The notes: a model not told the origin generated them from the letters alone. Counted from the first letter of the stretch, positions 9,050-16,424 are shown. The stretch is 39,119 nt of DNA from a bacterium (GCA_021842405.1 JAKBZR010000022.1:1-39119); one strand, 5' to 3'. Made by a program: numbers and translations.

Positions 9050-10306
9050 CTAGCTCAATTGGAACCAGGCCGGCTGGTATACGATTTTAGTGCCGCTGGT
9101 TGCCGCATCATTAGCCTTGATGGCGGCAACGGTCGCTTGATAACCTTCCAGCGCCCCGGCGAGCGGCTTTGAGCTGGTGCGCACGCTGTTCAGAAAAGCC
9201 TCCACCGCGTAGTAGAGCGGGCCTTTTCCGGTCGCCGCCTGCGATTCAGTGCTCGGCTCCTTCCCCTGCGCCAGCAACTTGGTGGCATCGGCGATCAGCT
9301 CAATTCCGGTCTCATCGCCGAATTGATCTTTCTTGGCGTACACCTCCCAGCCCAGCATCGGCGCATCCGCCTCCTTAAACATCCAGGCGCGCTCGCCCCG
9401 CATCATCACGGTGCTGGCCGATCCCAGAAAAAGATCGTAAACCGCGTCATAAGAGCTGACCAGCGTGGCATCATAAATGAGATGGGTGTTGCCGGGGTAC
9501 TCCACCATACACTGAACGGTATCGAACACGGTACGGTCGTCCTTCCAGCCCATGATTCCCCCGTAGGCGCGGGCCGAGATCGGTAAGGAGTTGAGGAACC
9601 AGCTCGCCACGTCCACCTGATGGATGCCCACCTCACCCAGCAGGCCGGTTGAGGTCGCTTGATAAAGCCTCCAATTCAGCTCCTTTTCGCGCTCGTTGGT
9701 GGGGGCCGCCCGGCGCCAGCTATCCCGGTTATGCCATTGCGCGCGCGCCTCCGCGATAATCCCTAAAACACCGGTTCGGATGAATTTAACCACATGGAGA
9801 TGCTGGGGGTTGGAGCGGTTTTGCAGGCCGGTTTGAAAAATCTGCTTCGAAGATTGGCCGGCCAGCGCGATCGTCTTTGCATCCTCCACCGTGCCGGCGA
9901 TCGGCGCATCACAATAGACGTGCTTTCCCGCTTGGACGGCGGCCAGCGCGATCTCTTTATGGGCGAAGGTCGGCGTTTCAACGAAAACCGCCTCCATCTC
10001 TTTTTGATCGAGAAGCTGGCGATAGTCCGAAAATCCGGCCGCCTTCGGGGCGATCTCTTGGCCCCGTTTGACAAAAGGAGCATAGGTGTCGCACACGGCG
10101 CTCACATTGGCGGCCGGAAGCCGAGACAAAATGGTTAAAATCTTGCGGCCCTGTTCGCCGCACCCAATGACGCCGCAGTTTACCGGTGGGCCGGCCGGTT
10201 GAGGGGCAGCGGCGTTGGTCGTCTGATCGGCTTTGATCTCTTCCGCGCCCAGCATCACCATTAGAGTAGCCAGCGCGGTGTCTTTCAAAAAATCCCTTCG
10301 GTTCAT
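9050..10306 (-). CDS. Gfo/Idh/MocA-like protein lacking the EKP lysine
   Basis: The 418-aa protein has an RR-type signal (NRRDFLKDT at residues 2-10) and a Rossmann loop GVIGCGEQG near 45-53. The usual EKP motif reads CDAP (132-135), so the conserved lysine is replaced by alanine. The rest of the fold is kept, including the GLQNR and GEVGIHQVD regions. The lysine loss makes ordinary sugar dehydrogenation doubtful; it could be a hydrolase-like, binding or otherwise divergent member. It is transcribed towards the other Gfo/Idh gene with about 150 bases between them. The ribosome site is weak. Confidence 0.85.
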   Translation of the reverse strand: MNRRDFLKDTALATLMVMLGAEEIKADQTTNAAAPQPAGPPVNCGVIGCGEQGRKILTILSRLPAANVSAVCDTYAPFVKRGQEIAPKAAGFSDYRQLLDQKEMEAVFVETPTFAHKEIALAAVQAGKHVYCDAPIAGTVEDAKTIALAGQSSKQIFQTGLQNRSNPQHLHVVKFIRTGVLGIIAEARAQWHNRDSWRRAAPTNEREKELNWRLYQATSTGLLGEVGIHQVDVASWFLNSLPISARAYGGIMGWKDDRTVFDTVQCMVEYPGNTHLIYDATLVSSYDAVYDLFLGSASTVMMRGERAWMFKEADAPMLGWEVYAKKDQFGDETGIELIADATKLLAQGKEPSTESQAATGKGPLYYAVEAFLNSVRTSSKPLAGALEGYQATVAAIKANDAATSGTKIVYQPAWFQLS

Positions 10307-10460
10307 CAGGAAATGCTCAACTCTCCACTTTCATCAGCATTATTCAACGTTTCTTATCAATCACAAAATTCGACACCGTAGCGTCGTGTTCCTGCTTTAA
10401 TTCATTAATTTGTGGTTGTCATTGGGGATTGAGCGAATTATCACAACTCAAGCCATTGGG

Positions 10461-10489
10461 ATCTTATCAAAAATTCGCGTTTTGGTCAA
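10461..10489 (-). promoter_or_regulatory. Sigma70-type promoter for the second Gfo/Idh gene
   Basis: On the minus strand TTGACC (10484-10489) and TAAGAT (10461-10466) are separated by exactly 17 bases. This gives an untranslated leader of about 150 bases before the ATG at 10306. The match is good and it lies in the only gap upstream of that gene. Confidence 0.65.
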
Positions 10490-10553
10490 GATTTACTTTG
10501 TGATTTTTGCTAAGCTGGGCCGGTGGAGACCACCCAAGGAGAGGAAATTTAGG

Positions 10554-10588
10554 CCGGCGAAATAGGTGGATTTTAAGCCGGCGTTGAA
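10554..10588 (-). terminator. Possible terminator at the end of the radical SAM cluster
   Basis: GCCGGC occurs twice as an inverted pair about 20 bases apart, just after the stop of the glycosyltransferase gene at 10591. There is no strong T run, so this may be only a stabilising hairpin at the 3' end of the cluster transcript. Confidence 0.3.
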
Positions 10589-10590
10589 AG

Positions 10591-11550
10591 TCACGTAGTC
10601 TCTTTTTGAAAAGTTTCTCTTGCCCCCAGCGATTGGGCTTCCAAAAGCGCCTGAGTCCACTCTTTGCAAAGCTCGTTATAGCCGATCTGGAATTCCTCGC
10701 TATCCTCCGGCAATCTCTTCAACTGCACTTCCGCTTCCTCCAGTCGGGCGATCTTTTTCTGAAACTCGGCTTCATCCACCGGCATCCTTAACCGCTCCCA
10801 AAGCCCAGTCAGCGTCGCGCTTTTCGGGTGCTTCTGATACAATCGGACGGACATACGACCTACCATTCGCGTCCGCTCACAGTACGAAGTGAACGTGTAT
10901 GGGTGGTCGTGGAAAGCCTGCGCTCGCGCCTCATAGACCAGCCGAAATCCTGATTTACGATACCGAAACTCCATCTCTATGTCGTCGAAGGCCGGCATAG
11001 TAAAATATTCATCAAAACCGCCATGCTGCTCGAAAAAGCAACGCTTCACCGAGTGGTGGCTGCCGTAAAGCCTTCCCACCGGCACGTTCTCTGGATCAAA
11101 TCCCGTAAAGCTGCTTTGATGAGCGCAATCGGGCTCCGCCAGAAACCTTAGAAATGGCTGGTGCAGCAGGCTTGGCAGCCAGGTGATGCGCCCCAGCACG
11201 CCGACGCTAACGTGGGATCGTGCGGCATGAGCTTCAAGATGCGCTTCAACCACTTCGGGAGCGGCCAGTGTATCGTCTCCGAGAAAGAGCAATAATTCAC
11301 TTTGGGCCAGCGCCGCGCCACGATTTCGAGCCGCATTTGCGCATTGATGATGAAGAGATAAAAATCGAAGAGAGAGGTTATATGGCTCACGCAGGACATG
11401 AGGCGTTTCGTCATCCGATCCATCATCCACCACGATAACTTCAAACCGATCATGAGGCGCCATCTGCTTTTCCAAGGCGCGGAGACATCGGCGCAGGATG
11501 GCGGCTCGGTTGCGCGTCGGGATTATAATGCTGATCTCCGGAGCCGGCAT
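10591..11550 (-). CDS. Family 2 glycosyltransferase (last gene of the radical SAM cluster)
   Basis: The 319-aa protein opens with the GT-A fold of family GT2: ISIIIPTRNR at residues 6-15, the nucleotide-binding DDGSDDETP at 42-50 and the metal-binding FLGDDT at 89-94. An acceptor-side FDDIEMEFRYRKSG block follows. The C-terminal 60 residues are charged and helical, with no membrane segment. It should transfer a sugar from a nucleotide-sugar in the cytoplasm. Its ATG lies 4 bases after the stop of the larger radical SAM gene, so the two are translationally linked. That suggests glycosylation of the cluster's peptide or pilin product, though the acceptor is not shown by sequence. Confidence 0.88.
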   Translation of the reverse strand: MPAPEISIIIPTRNRAAILRRCLRALEKQMAPHDRFEVIVVDDGSDDETPHVLREPYNLSLRFLSLHHQCANAARNRGAALAQSELLLFLGDDTLAAPEVVEAHLEAHAARSHVSVGVLGRITWLPSLLHQPFLRFLAEPDCAHQSSFTGFDPENVPVGRLYGSHHSVKRCFFEQHGGFDEYFTMPAFDDIEMEFRYRKSGFRLVYEARAQAFHDHPYTFTSYCERTRMVGRMSVRLYQKHPKSATLTGLWERLRMPVDEAEFQKKIARLEEAEVQLKRLPEDSEEFQIGYNELCKEWTQALLEAQSLGARETFQKETT

Positions 11551-11554
11551 CGTC

Positions 11555-13183
11555 TCAACTCATTGATGGTTGAGCGGCAACGGTTTGAAATTCTTCCGGT
11601 TCCATCGGAATGACGGCGGGTGAGGATGCCTTCGAAACGGAATAACAGAGCCGTTTTAATGCCTGCGGATTGCGCTGCCTCAATTCAATAATTATCCAAA
11701 TGGAGAGCTCTACCAAATGGCGCACCAATTCGCATTTAACGGCGTTGGGGATCCGATGATCTCCGTTTGCAAGTACCGCCGAGAAATAGCAACCGCCCCC
11801 GCACAGGTAACGCGCCCAACAATCCTTACACACCGGCTTTTGGTCTATCATCGTGTCTTGGAGAAATTCCGATCGTTTTGTCTCATCTATTCCTTGATGA
11901 ACGTCTCCCAGGCAGTACGCATCCCAACCGATAAAGTTATCGCAAGGGTACAATCTGCCGTCAATGCCGACGCCGAAGGTGTTTCGGCCCGCCTCGCATC
12001 GAATGGCCTGCTTGTTGCCTCGAATCACCCGCATCAGAAACCGGGCAAAGAAATCGAACTCGACGAGGGTAGCGTAGATGCGATCATCACCATTCACCAG
12101 GCATTCCAGCATCCACTCGGCGTATTCGGTGTACCCACTCTTGAAGGCATTCAGGGTTTCTGCGCGCAAAGACCATTCATACTTTTCGAAGTCGCGCACC
12201 GGCGTGACCACGATATGCCGGAACCCCAGCTCAATCAGATGTTGGTACACCTGTTTGGGAAATGGGTATAACGCGGTCAACACCGCGCCGGCGGCCGCGT
12301 CCCGTAATCCCGCCCACGAGCTGTTCAGCATCCGAGGCAGGTTTTTTACAATGGCATCGTAGGAGCCTCGACCGGAGGAGAAGGGACGCATGGCATCGTG
12401 AATCTCCTTCGGGCCGTCTATGGAAACCGCCATCGTGACTTCGTTCTCTTCGCAATAACGGATGCACTCTTCATGGAGGGCGGTTCCGTTCGTGTTCATG
12501 TTCAAGATGATGGATAGCCCCAGGTCCTTGGAAAGCTGCGTGCAGTAATTTTTAAGGTTCCGGTAGCGCTCCAAGGAGAGCAGCGGCTCTCCGCCTAATG
12601 TGAAGTTGATATAAACCACCGGCACTTTTCCGGCCATCCGCTCGGTGATGAAGCGAATGCTCCGCTGGGCCGTTTCAAGCGGCATTACATTCGGCGCCCT
12701 TCCTTCGGCAGCCTCCACCCGCCTTCGCCGCGAGTTACAGTAGCGGCAGGCAAGGTTGCAGGTAAGGGTGCCGTCCATCAGCAGCTCCCCCTTCTGCGGT
12801 TTAGGCTCCTGGACGGAGGGCGGCGGGGTGGCAACCTGCCGAAGGTAATGGGTAAGTTTCGCATGGTTCTCAATTCCGTCGAACAGTCGGTTGAGGGGAG
12901 TCGTTGCCGCGATTTGGGAGATGTGGAACGCCATTTGCTCTTCCGGCAGCGCCGCTAATTTAATCAGGTCTCTCAGAAGTGGACTCACTAGTAAATGCTG
13001 GCCGGACTGGGCGTCGAAAAGATGGTGCTGATCAGGCTGGTTCTCCGGGTCGGAATTTGGAGGCGCGAACAGATGTAAATTCCTAGCAGTTTCCTCCCGA
13101 CACACCGCCATAGAGCGATGCCAAGCCCGAAGAACGCTAACGGGACGGGATATTTGCCTGAGATTGGAACTAATAATTCCCAT
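11555..13183 (-). CDS. Radical SAM/SPASM peptide maturase with RRE-like N-terminus
   Basis: The 542-aa protein carries the radical SAM cluster motif C142-x3-C146-x2-C149 and a GGEP motif near 197-200. The SPASM domain has Cys396, 414, 452, 455, 461, 465 and 484, which bind auxiliary iron-sulfur clusters. Residues about 50-115, starting HHLFDAQSGQHLLVS, resemble the leader-binding RRE region at the front of SCIFF/ranthipeptide-type maturases. Such enzymes form thioether or carbon crosslinks in ribosomal peptides. It lies in the same minus-strand unit as a Cys-rich precursor-like protein and a second SPASM enzyme. The ribosome site before its ATG is weak. The substrate assignment is inferred from context. 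Confidence 0.9.
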   Translation of the reverse strand: MGIISSNLRQISRPVSVLRAWHRSMAVCREETARNLHLFAPPNSDPENQPDQHHLFDAQSGQHLLVSPLLRDLIKLAALPEEQMAFHISQIAATTPLNRLFDGIENHAKLTHYLRQVATPPPSVQEPKPQKGELLMDGTLTCNLACRYCNSRRRRVEAAEGRAPNVMPLETAQRSIRFITERMAGKVPVVYINFTLGGEPLLSLERYRNLKNYCTQLSKDLGLSIILNMNTNGTALHEECIRYCEENEVTMAVSIDGPKEIHDAMRPFSSGRGSYDAIVKNLPRMLNSSWAGLRDAAAGAVLTALYPFPKQVYQHLIELGFRHIVVTPVRDFEKYEWSLRAETLNAFKSGYTEYAEWMLECLVNGDDRIYATLVEFDFFARFLMRVIRGNKQAIRCEAGRNTFGVGIDGRLYPCDNFIGWDAYCLGDVHQGIDETKRSEFLQDTMIDQKPVCKDCWARYLCGGGCYFSAVLANGDHRIPNAVKCELVRHLVELSIWIIIELRQRNPQALKRLCYSVSKASSPAVIPMEPEEFQTVAAQPSMS

Positions 13184-13218
13184 AAGTTACTCTCAAATGT
13201 CCTGCCACCTCCGTTGCG

Positions 13219-13242
13219 GTCGGCTCCCTTTAGTCAGCCGAC
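13219..13242 (-). promoter_or_regulatory. Small hairpin between the two radical SAM genes
   Basis: GTCGGCT and AGCCGAC form a 7-bp stem with a 10-base loop in the 60-base gap between the two SPASM genes. There is no T run after it on the minus strand. It may tune relative expression or protect transcript ends. Confidence 0.3.
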
Positions 13243-13243
13243 G

Positions 13244-14392
13244 CTAAATGGCCTGTTCCCCAAGGCGTTCCGCTCGAAAGCGCGTGTAGAGACAATTGAT
13301 CGGCAGAGGGGCGTGGATATCGCCCTTCATGTGGAAACTGCATGCAGGACACGGACCTTGGCACAAGTCCTTATAACCGCAGACCCGACATAAGGGACGG
13401 CGCTCATCACTACTATCCATAAGATCGGCATGGGCGATGTGATTTGTGATGCCCTCGAATACGTTGCCCAGGCGGAAGCGGTCTGACATGCCCGGAAATG
13501 GACTCACAAATCGGGAGCACGGGTATAGATCCCCCGAACATGAAACCGCCACTCGTGTCCTGCCAGCGTCGCAGCCCCAATATCCAGCCGACCGATTTCG
13601 GATATCCTCCAAAGTCTCATCCATCTCGGTGATTCGGATCGGAGAGCCTTTCTTCTTCTCAGCCGCATAGAAGCACGCAACCTCGCGCATCTCATCCCCC
13701 CACATTTTCAGTTCCTCTTTGCTCCACTCTACGTCCATATTTGTCCCAATAATGAATTGATTTACGCCATGATTATGCAGGAAACGTATGCCAGTCGAAA
13801 GCCGATCCACCGTATCAGGGTTTACCGTAACACGAGCACCTACCCACTGCTGGATGGATTTGAGTAGGTTGAAATTGGCACCCATAACGGTTTCCCATGA
13901 ACCCCTTCCGCTCGTGGTTATTCTATGACGGTCATGTGCGTCCCGCTCTCCATCTACGCTTAACAGGTAATTGAACCCGTGTTCCTGCCCGAAGAGCGCA
14001 ATCTCACGGGTCATGCGGGTACCGTTGATTGTGGCCGCGTAACACACTTTTTTACCGAGTTGTCCGGCCCTATTTTCCGCATACTCGGCGATCCTCTTCA
14101 TCAAAAGAAATTCCAAAAGTGGTTCTCCGCCAAAGAAAGTAATGCTCACGGTAGTAACATCCCGTGACAGCCTTAGTAACATATTGACAGACGCACAGGC
14201 GACATTCCACGGCATCCGCCTCGATGTCTTCTTGTTTGCCACGAAGCAATAGTCACAGTTTAGAGTGCAGCTCTCGGTCAGAAACAACTCAATTTTGGTG
14301 ATCGGTGGTGCAGTCCGGTGCATCAGTCTGCTAGTGATTGCCCGGCGCAGGCGCTCCTCGCGCTGCGCATTCATTAGCGAAATGGTTAGCAT
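13244..14392 (-). CDS. Second radical SAM/SPASM maturase
   Basis: This 382-aa protein has the radical SAM motif C42-x3-C46-x2-C49 (ESCTLNCDYC), FFGGEP at 86-91 and a SPASM set: Cys274, 285, 292, 335, 338, 344, 348, 351 and 367. It has no long N-terminal extension, unlike its neighbour, so it may rely on the larger enzyme or on a separate partner to find its substrate. The family installs crosslinks or other radical modifications in peptides, or matures enzymes such as sulfatases; no sulfatase is nearby. The start is well supported: AGGAGG is 5 bases before the ATG. It is followed at 60 bases by the other SPASM gene. Confidence 0.9.
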   Translation of the reverse strand: MLTISLMNAQREERLRRAITSRLMHRTAPPITKIELFLTESCTLNCDYCFVANKKTSRRMPWNVACASVNMLLRLSRDVTTVSITFFGGEPLLEFLLMKRIAEYAENRAGQLGKKVCYAATINGTRMTREIALFGQEHGFNYLLSVDGERDAHDRHRITTSGRGSWETVMGANFNLLKSIQQWVGARVTVNPDTVDRLSTGIRFLHNHGVNQFIIGTNMDVEWSKEELKMWGDEMREVACFYAAEKKKGSPIRITEMDETLEDIRNRSAGYWGCDAGRTRVAVSCSGDLYPCSRFVSPFPGMSDRFRLGNVFEGITNHIAHADLMDSSDERRPLCRVCGYKDLCQGPCPACSFHMKGDIHAPLPINCLYTRFRAERLGEQAI

Positions 14393-14424
14393 TATCTCCT
14401 CCTACCCGCAGAACCACAACCTGT

Positions 14425-14449
14425 GAGTGTGCCACAGGGCGGCACACTC
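14425..14449 (-). promoter_or_regulatory. Intercistronic hairpin between pseudopilin and maturase genes
   Basis: A perfect 9-bp stem, GAGTGTGCC/GGCACACTC, with a 7-base loop lies in the 85-base gap. There is no T tract, so full termination is unlikely. It could be a 3' stability element that keeps the precursor and pilin part of the transcript more abundant than the maturase part. Confidence 0.4.
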
Positions 14450-14477
14450 CGGTCTCCTGTGACGTTTCTAGTATTGC

Positions 14478-15119
14478 TTATTTGTCTGGTGGATTCCACT
14501 TCGCGTGGCCGTCGACGTATACAGCGTTCCATCCGCCGAAATGATCATCACCCGGCGGGTCGGAAGGACCGCAGCAAGCCGTATTGGCGTCGTTAATCAG
14601 AAGGCATCGACTGGGCGGAATAATGATATCCAGTATATTTGGATGGCCCGGATGTATCGCTACCAATCCCATCACGGACAGATTAGCTTCATAGCTAAAG
14701 AAGCTACCATCAAATCGGTAGCTGGAAAATTGATGATTCACCAGCCACCTATTAACGTTTTGCCCTGCCACCGGGTCGTCCGGGCAAAACCAGATACGGT
14801 TGTTACGAATATACGGCATAAGCGCTTCGTGCAACAGCCCTGGCGCGCAGCGCCCGGGCCGGTAGGATGAGTCACTGGTACTAAGGCAGTCCCTGCCAGG
14901 AGATGTGTTGGCGAAAGGCGGGAAATAGTCGCCGTAATCTTGGGCGTACATCAGGTCTGCCATGCCGAGTTGGCGCAGGTTCGAAAGGCAGGTAATCTGC
15001 CTTGCCTTTTCACGCGCCCAGAAGAACACCGGAAAGATAATCCCGGCTATTACCGCGATGATGCCGATCACCACAAGCAACTCTATGAGCGTAAATGCTT
15101 TATCTCTGGTGCGTCTCAT
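14478..15119 (-). CDS. Type II/IV pseudopilin-like protein with H-x9-DG end
   Basis: The protein (213 aa from this start) begins with a short basic leader and the prepilin cleavage and methylation region [19 protein letters not shown], then the [16 protein letters not shown] helix. The C-terminus has [12 protein letters not shown], the H-x9-DG signature of the many pilin-like proteins in Planctomycetes and Armatimonadota. It should be cut by a prepilin peptidase and anchored or assembled at the membrane. ATG 15119 is chosen over the longer 15173 reading because GGAG lies 7 bases upstream and the leader then has the right length. It lies between the Cys-rich protein gene and the radical SAM genes in the same orientation. 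Confidence 0.88.
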   Translation of the reverse strand: MRRTRDKAFTLIELLVVIGIIAVIAGIIFPVFFWAREKARQITCLSNLRQLGMADLMYAQDYGDYFPPFANTSPGRDCLSTSDSSYRPGRCAPGLLHEALMPYIRNNRIWFCPDDPVAGQNVNRWLVNHQFSSYRFDGSFFSYEANLSVMGLVAIHPGHPNILDIIIPPSRCLLINDANTACCGPSDPPGDDHFGGWNAVYVDGHAKWNPPDK

Positions 15120-15255
15120 AACGTATCTCCATCTACTCTGACCAGCGGTGCAAAAGCTCCTGGCCACTAGCAAAACGGCCCTCCAGACTGCATACGGTGG
15201 GGCACTTTTTGGCGGCGAACAAGACGAATTACTGCACTTCTATACCAGTCGTCTT

Positions 15256-15729
15256 TCAGCAATAATTAGTATTGTATGTGGCGCCAGAAGCGCAAGATGG
15301 TTCCTGATCGCAATAGTAATCGCCACTCTTGCAATTAAACGTAGACTCGCAGGTGAAGGTATTGACGCACTCGAAAGTTCGTATGGTACAGCCATACGTA
15401 TCGTAACAATCGAATGTATTGTAACAGGTAGCCGTACTGCCACTCCCACCACAACTATAGTCAGTACACACATATTGGCTGCATTGCGGCGACACGCCTG
15501 CCGCATGTAGATCATCTGCGGCACCATATCCCACACGGCGAATGGATTGCACCTCGTTCACCCGATCCATTGCCCGCGCCATCACCGAATCGAACGTGAC
15601 CGCGCCAAACAGAGCCGCCACCGCCGCCTTAATCGCGACATCGCTGATGAATTGCCGCCGAGAAAGATCATCTTTCTCAACACCCTGATTGCCCTGCGGA
15701 ATCCGCTTCTCTTCCTCATGGTTCGACAT
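15256..15729 (-). CDS. Tat-signalled Cys-rich repeat protein, candidate RiPP precursor
   Basis: The 157-aa protein has a polar N-terminus, a twin-arginine motif SRRQFI (23-28) and a hydrophobic stretch (about 32-46) ending near an AxA-type site. Residues 83-157 hold 12 cysteines (83, 88, 93, 102, 108, 114, 121, 127, 133, 140, 146, 157). Between 102 and 133 they form a near-regular ladder C-x-x-T-[F/Y]-x-C, for example C102-YNTFD-C108 and C127-ESTFN-C133. I recognise no known family. Two SPASM enzymes nearby suggest Cys-Thr or aromatic crosslinking before Tat export of the folded product. AAGGAGG sits before the ATG, and the gene overlaps the preceding one by 14 bases. The alternative is an ordinary disulfide-rich surface protein. 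Confidence 0.75.
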   Translation of the reverse strand: MSNHEEEKRIPQGNQGVEKDDLSRRQFISDVAIKAAVAALFGAVTFDSVMARAMDRVNEVQSIRRVGYGAADDLHAAGVSPQCSQYVCTDYSCGGSGSTATCYNTFDCYDTYGCTIRTFECVNTFTCESTFNCKSGDYYCDQEPSCASGATYNTNYC

Positions 15730-16045
15730 TCTCTCTTCCTCCTTTTTGAGCCGTCGGCTCCTTCAAACCGTCGTTCGCTTTCGCATCGGGTGCATTTGAT
15801 CCGTTTTCACTTCCACCCGCCAGAGCATTGCCGTTCAGTTCACGCATTCGTTCCAGCACCGCCTCCGCCAACAGATTGATCTTTTCCCGCTCATCAATCT
15901 TCCGTACAACCGCCTCCGCGATCCGCTCCACGATGAACGCATCCGCATCATCCATTCCATGATCGGCGCCGGCAGCCGGAGCTTCGCCCTCCCTGAGGCC
16001 GCTCTCGCCGGGTGGATATTCCGTGTTTAGCACTGTCTTATCCAT
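15716..16045 (-). CDS. Small acidic helical protein, first gene of the radical SAM cluster
   Basis: This 109-aa protein is hydrophilic and acidic, with a predicted amphipathic helix at about residues 32-70 (VERIAEAVVRKIDE...LLAEAVLERM) flanked by low-complexity Gly/Ala/Asn-rich tails. There is no cysteine, signal peptide or known motif. Its stop codon lies inside the start region of the Cys-rich gene (14-base overlap), so translation of the two is coupled. GGAG stands 10 bases before the ATG. It could be a chaperone, a scaffold or a discrete leader-binding partner for the precursor; none of these can be shown from sequence. Confidence 0.6.
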   Translation of the reverse strand: MDKTVLNTEYPPGESGLREGEAPAAGADHGMDDADAFIVERIAEAVVRKIDEREKINLLAEAVLERMRELNGNALAGGSENGSNAPDAKANDGLKEPTAQKGGRENVEP

Positions 16046-16113
16046 GTGCCATCGTCTCCACTATTATTTTGTGCGCTCAGATTGAAAAATGAAGAACCGT
16101 TTCGCTCGTCAAC

Positions 16114-16265
16114 CGCTTGCGCGGGACAAGCGAATCAAGACAGGTGTAGGAGGCCTGAACAACAGGGAGCAGCTTAACGGCCTCCGGGTTCAGCGCTTAT
16201 CTTGCATATCGCCGAACTTTGGAGTTAGTCAAATCCGATCAGGCTGATCGGTGCGGCCTGATCGG
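16114..16265 (-). ncRNA. Candidate structured leader RNA of the radical SAM cluster
   Basis: On the minus strand, between the presumed promoter and the first gene, there are three inverted repeats: CCGATCAGGC/GCCTGATCGG (16235-16265), an interlocked pair, and CGCTTG/CAAGCG (16114-16132). The interlocked pair is CTGAAC and GGAGGCC followed by GTTCAG and GGCCTCC in the same order, with the last two overlapping by two bases. The pairings are mutually exclusive or form a pseudoknot, as in a switch. I do not recognise it as a known riboswitch class. Confidence 0.4.
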
Positions 16266-16354
16266 AACCATTTGATATTATCGTCTGGTAGCAGCTTGTG
16301 GGAATTCCAGCGCCGGTTTCCGCTGTTCGCCCGCCTGCCCCAGCGATCGTTTAA

Positions 16355-16381
16355 ATGATAATACGGGGGGGCGTTTGTCAA
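16355..16381 (-). promoter_or_regulatory. Possible promoter of the radical SAM cluster
   Basis: The minus strand has a consensus TTGACA (16376-16381) and TATCAT (16355-16360) with a short 15-base spacer that includes seven C residues. The short spacer makes it a weak or regulated promoter at best. A plus-strand TTGTCA overlaps the same -35 site (16375-16380) with TATTAT 15 bases on, which could serve the GH3 gene. Confidence 0.35.
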
Positions 16382-16390
16382 TAGTTAATT

Positions 16391-16424
16391 AGTACTATTA
16401 TATGGTACGAAAGTACTATAATAG
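16391..16424. promoter_or_regulatory. Operator-like inverted repeat with three GTAC cores
   Basis: CTATTATA (16395-16402) and TATAATAG (16417-16424) form an inverted repeat. GTAC recurs at 16392, 16405 and 16413. It lies next to the overlapping divergent -35 boxes, so it is well placed as a regulator site for both directions. The regulator is not identifiable here. Confidence 0.35.
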
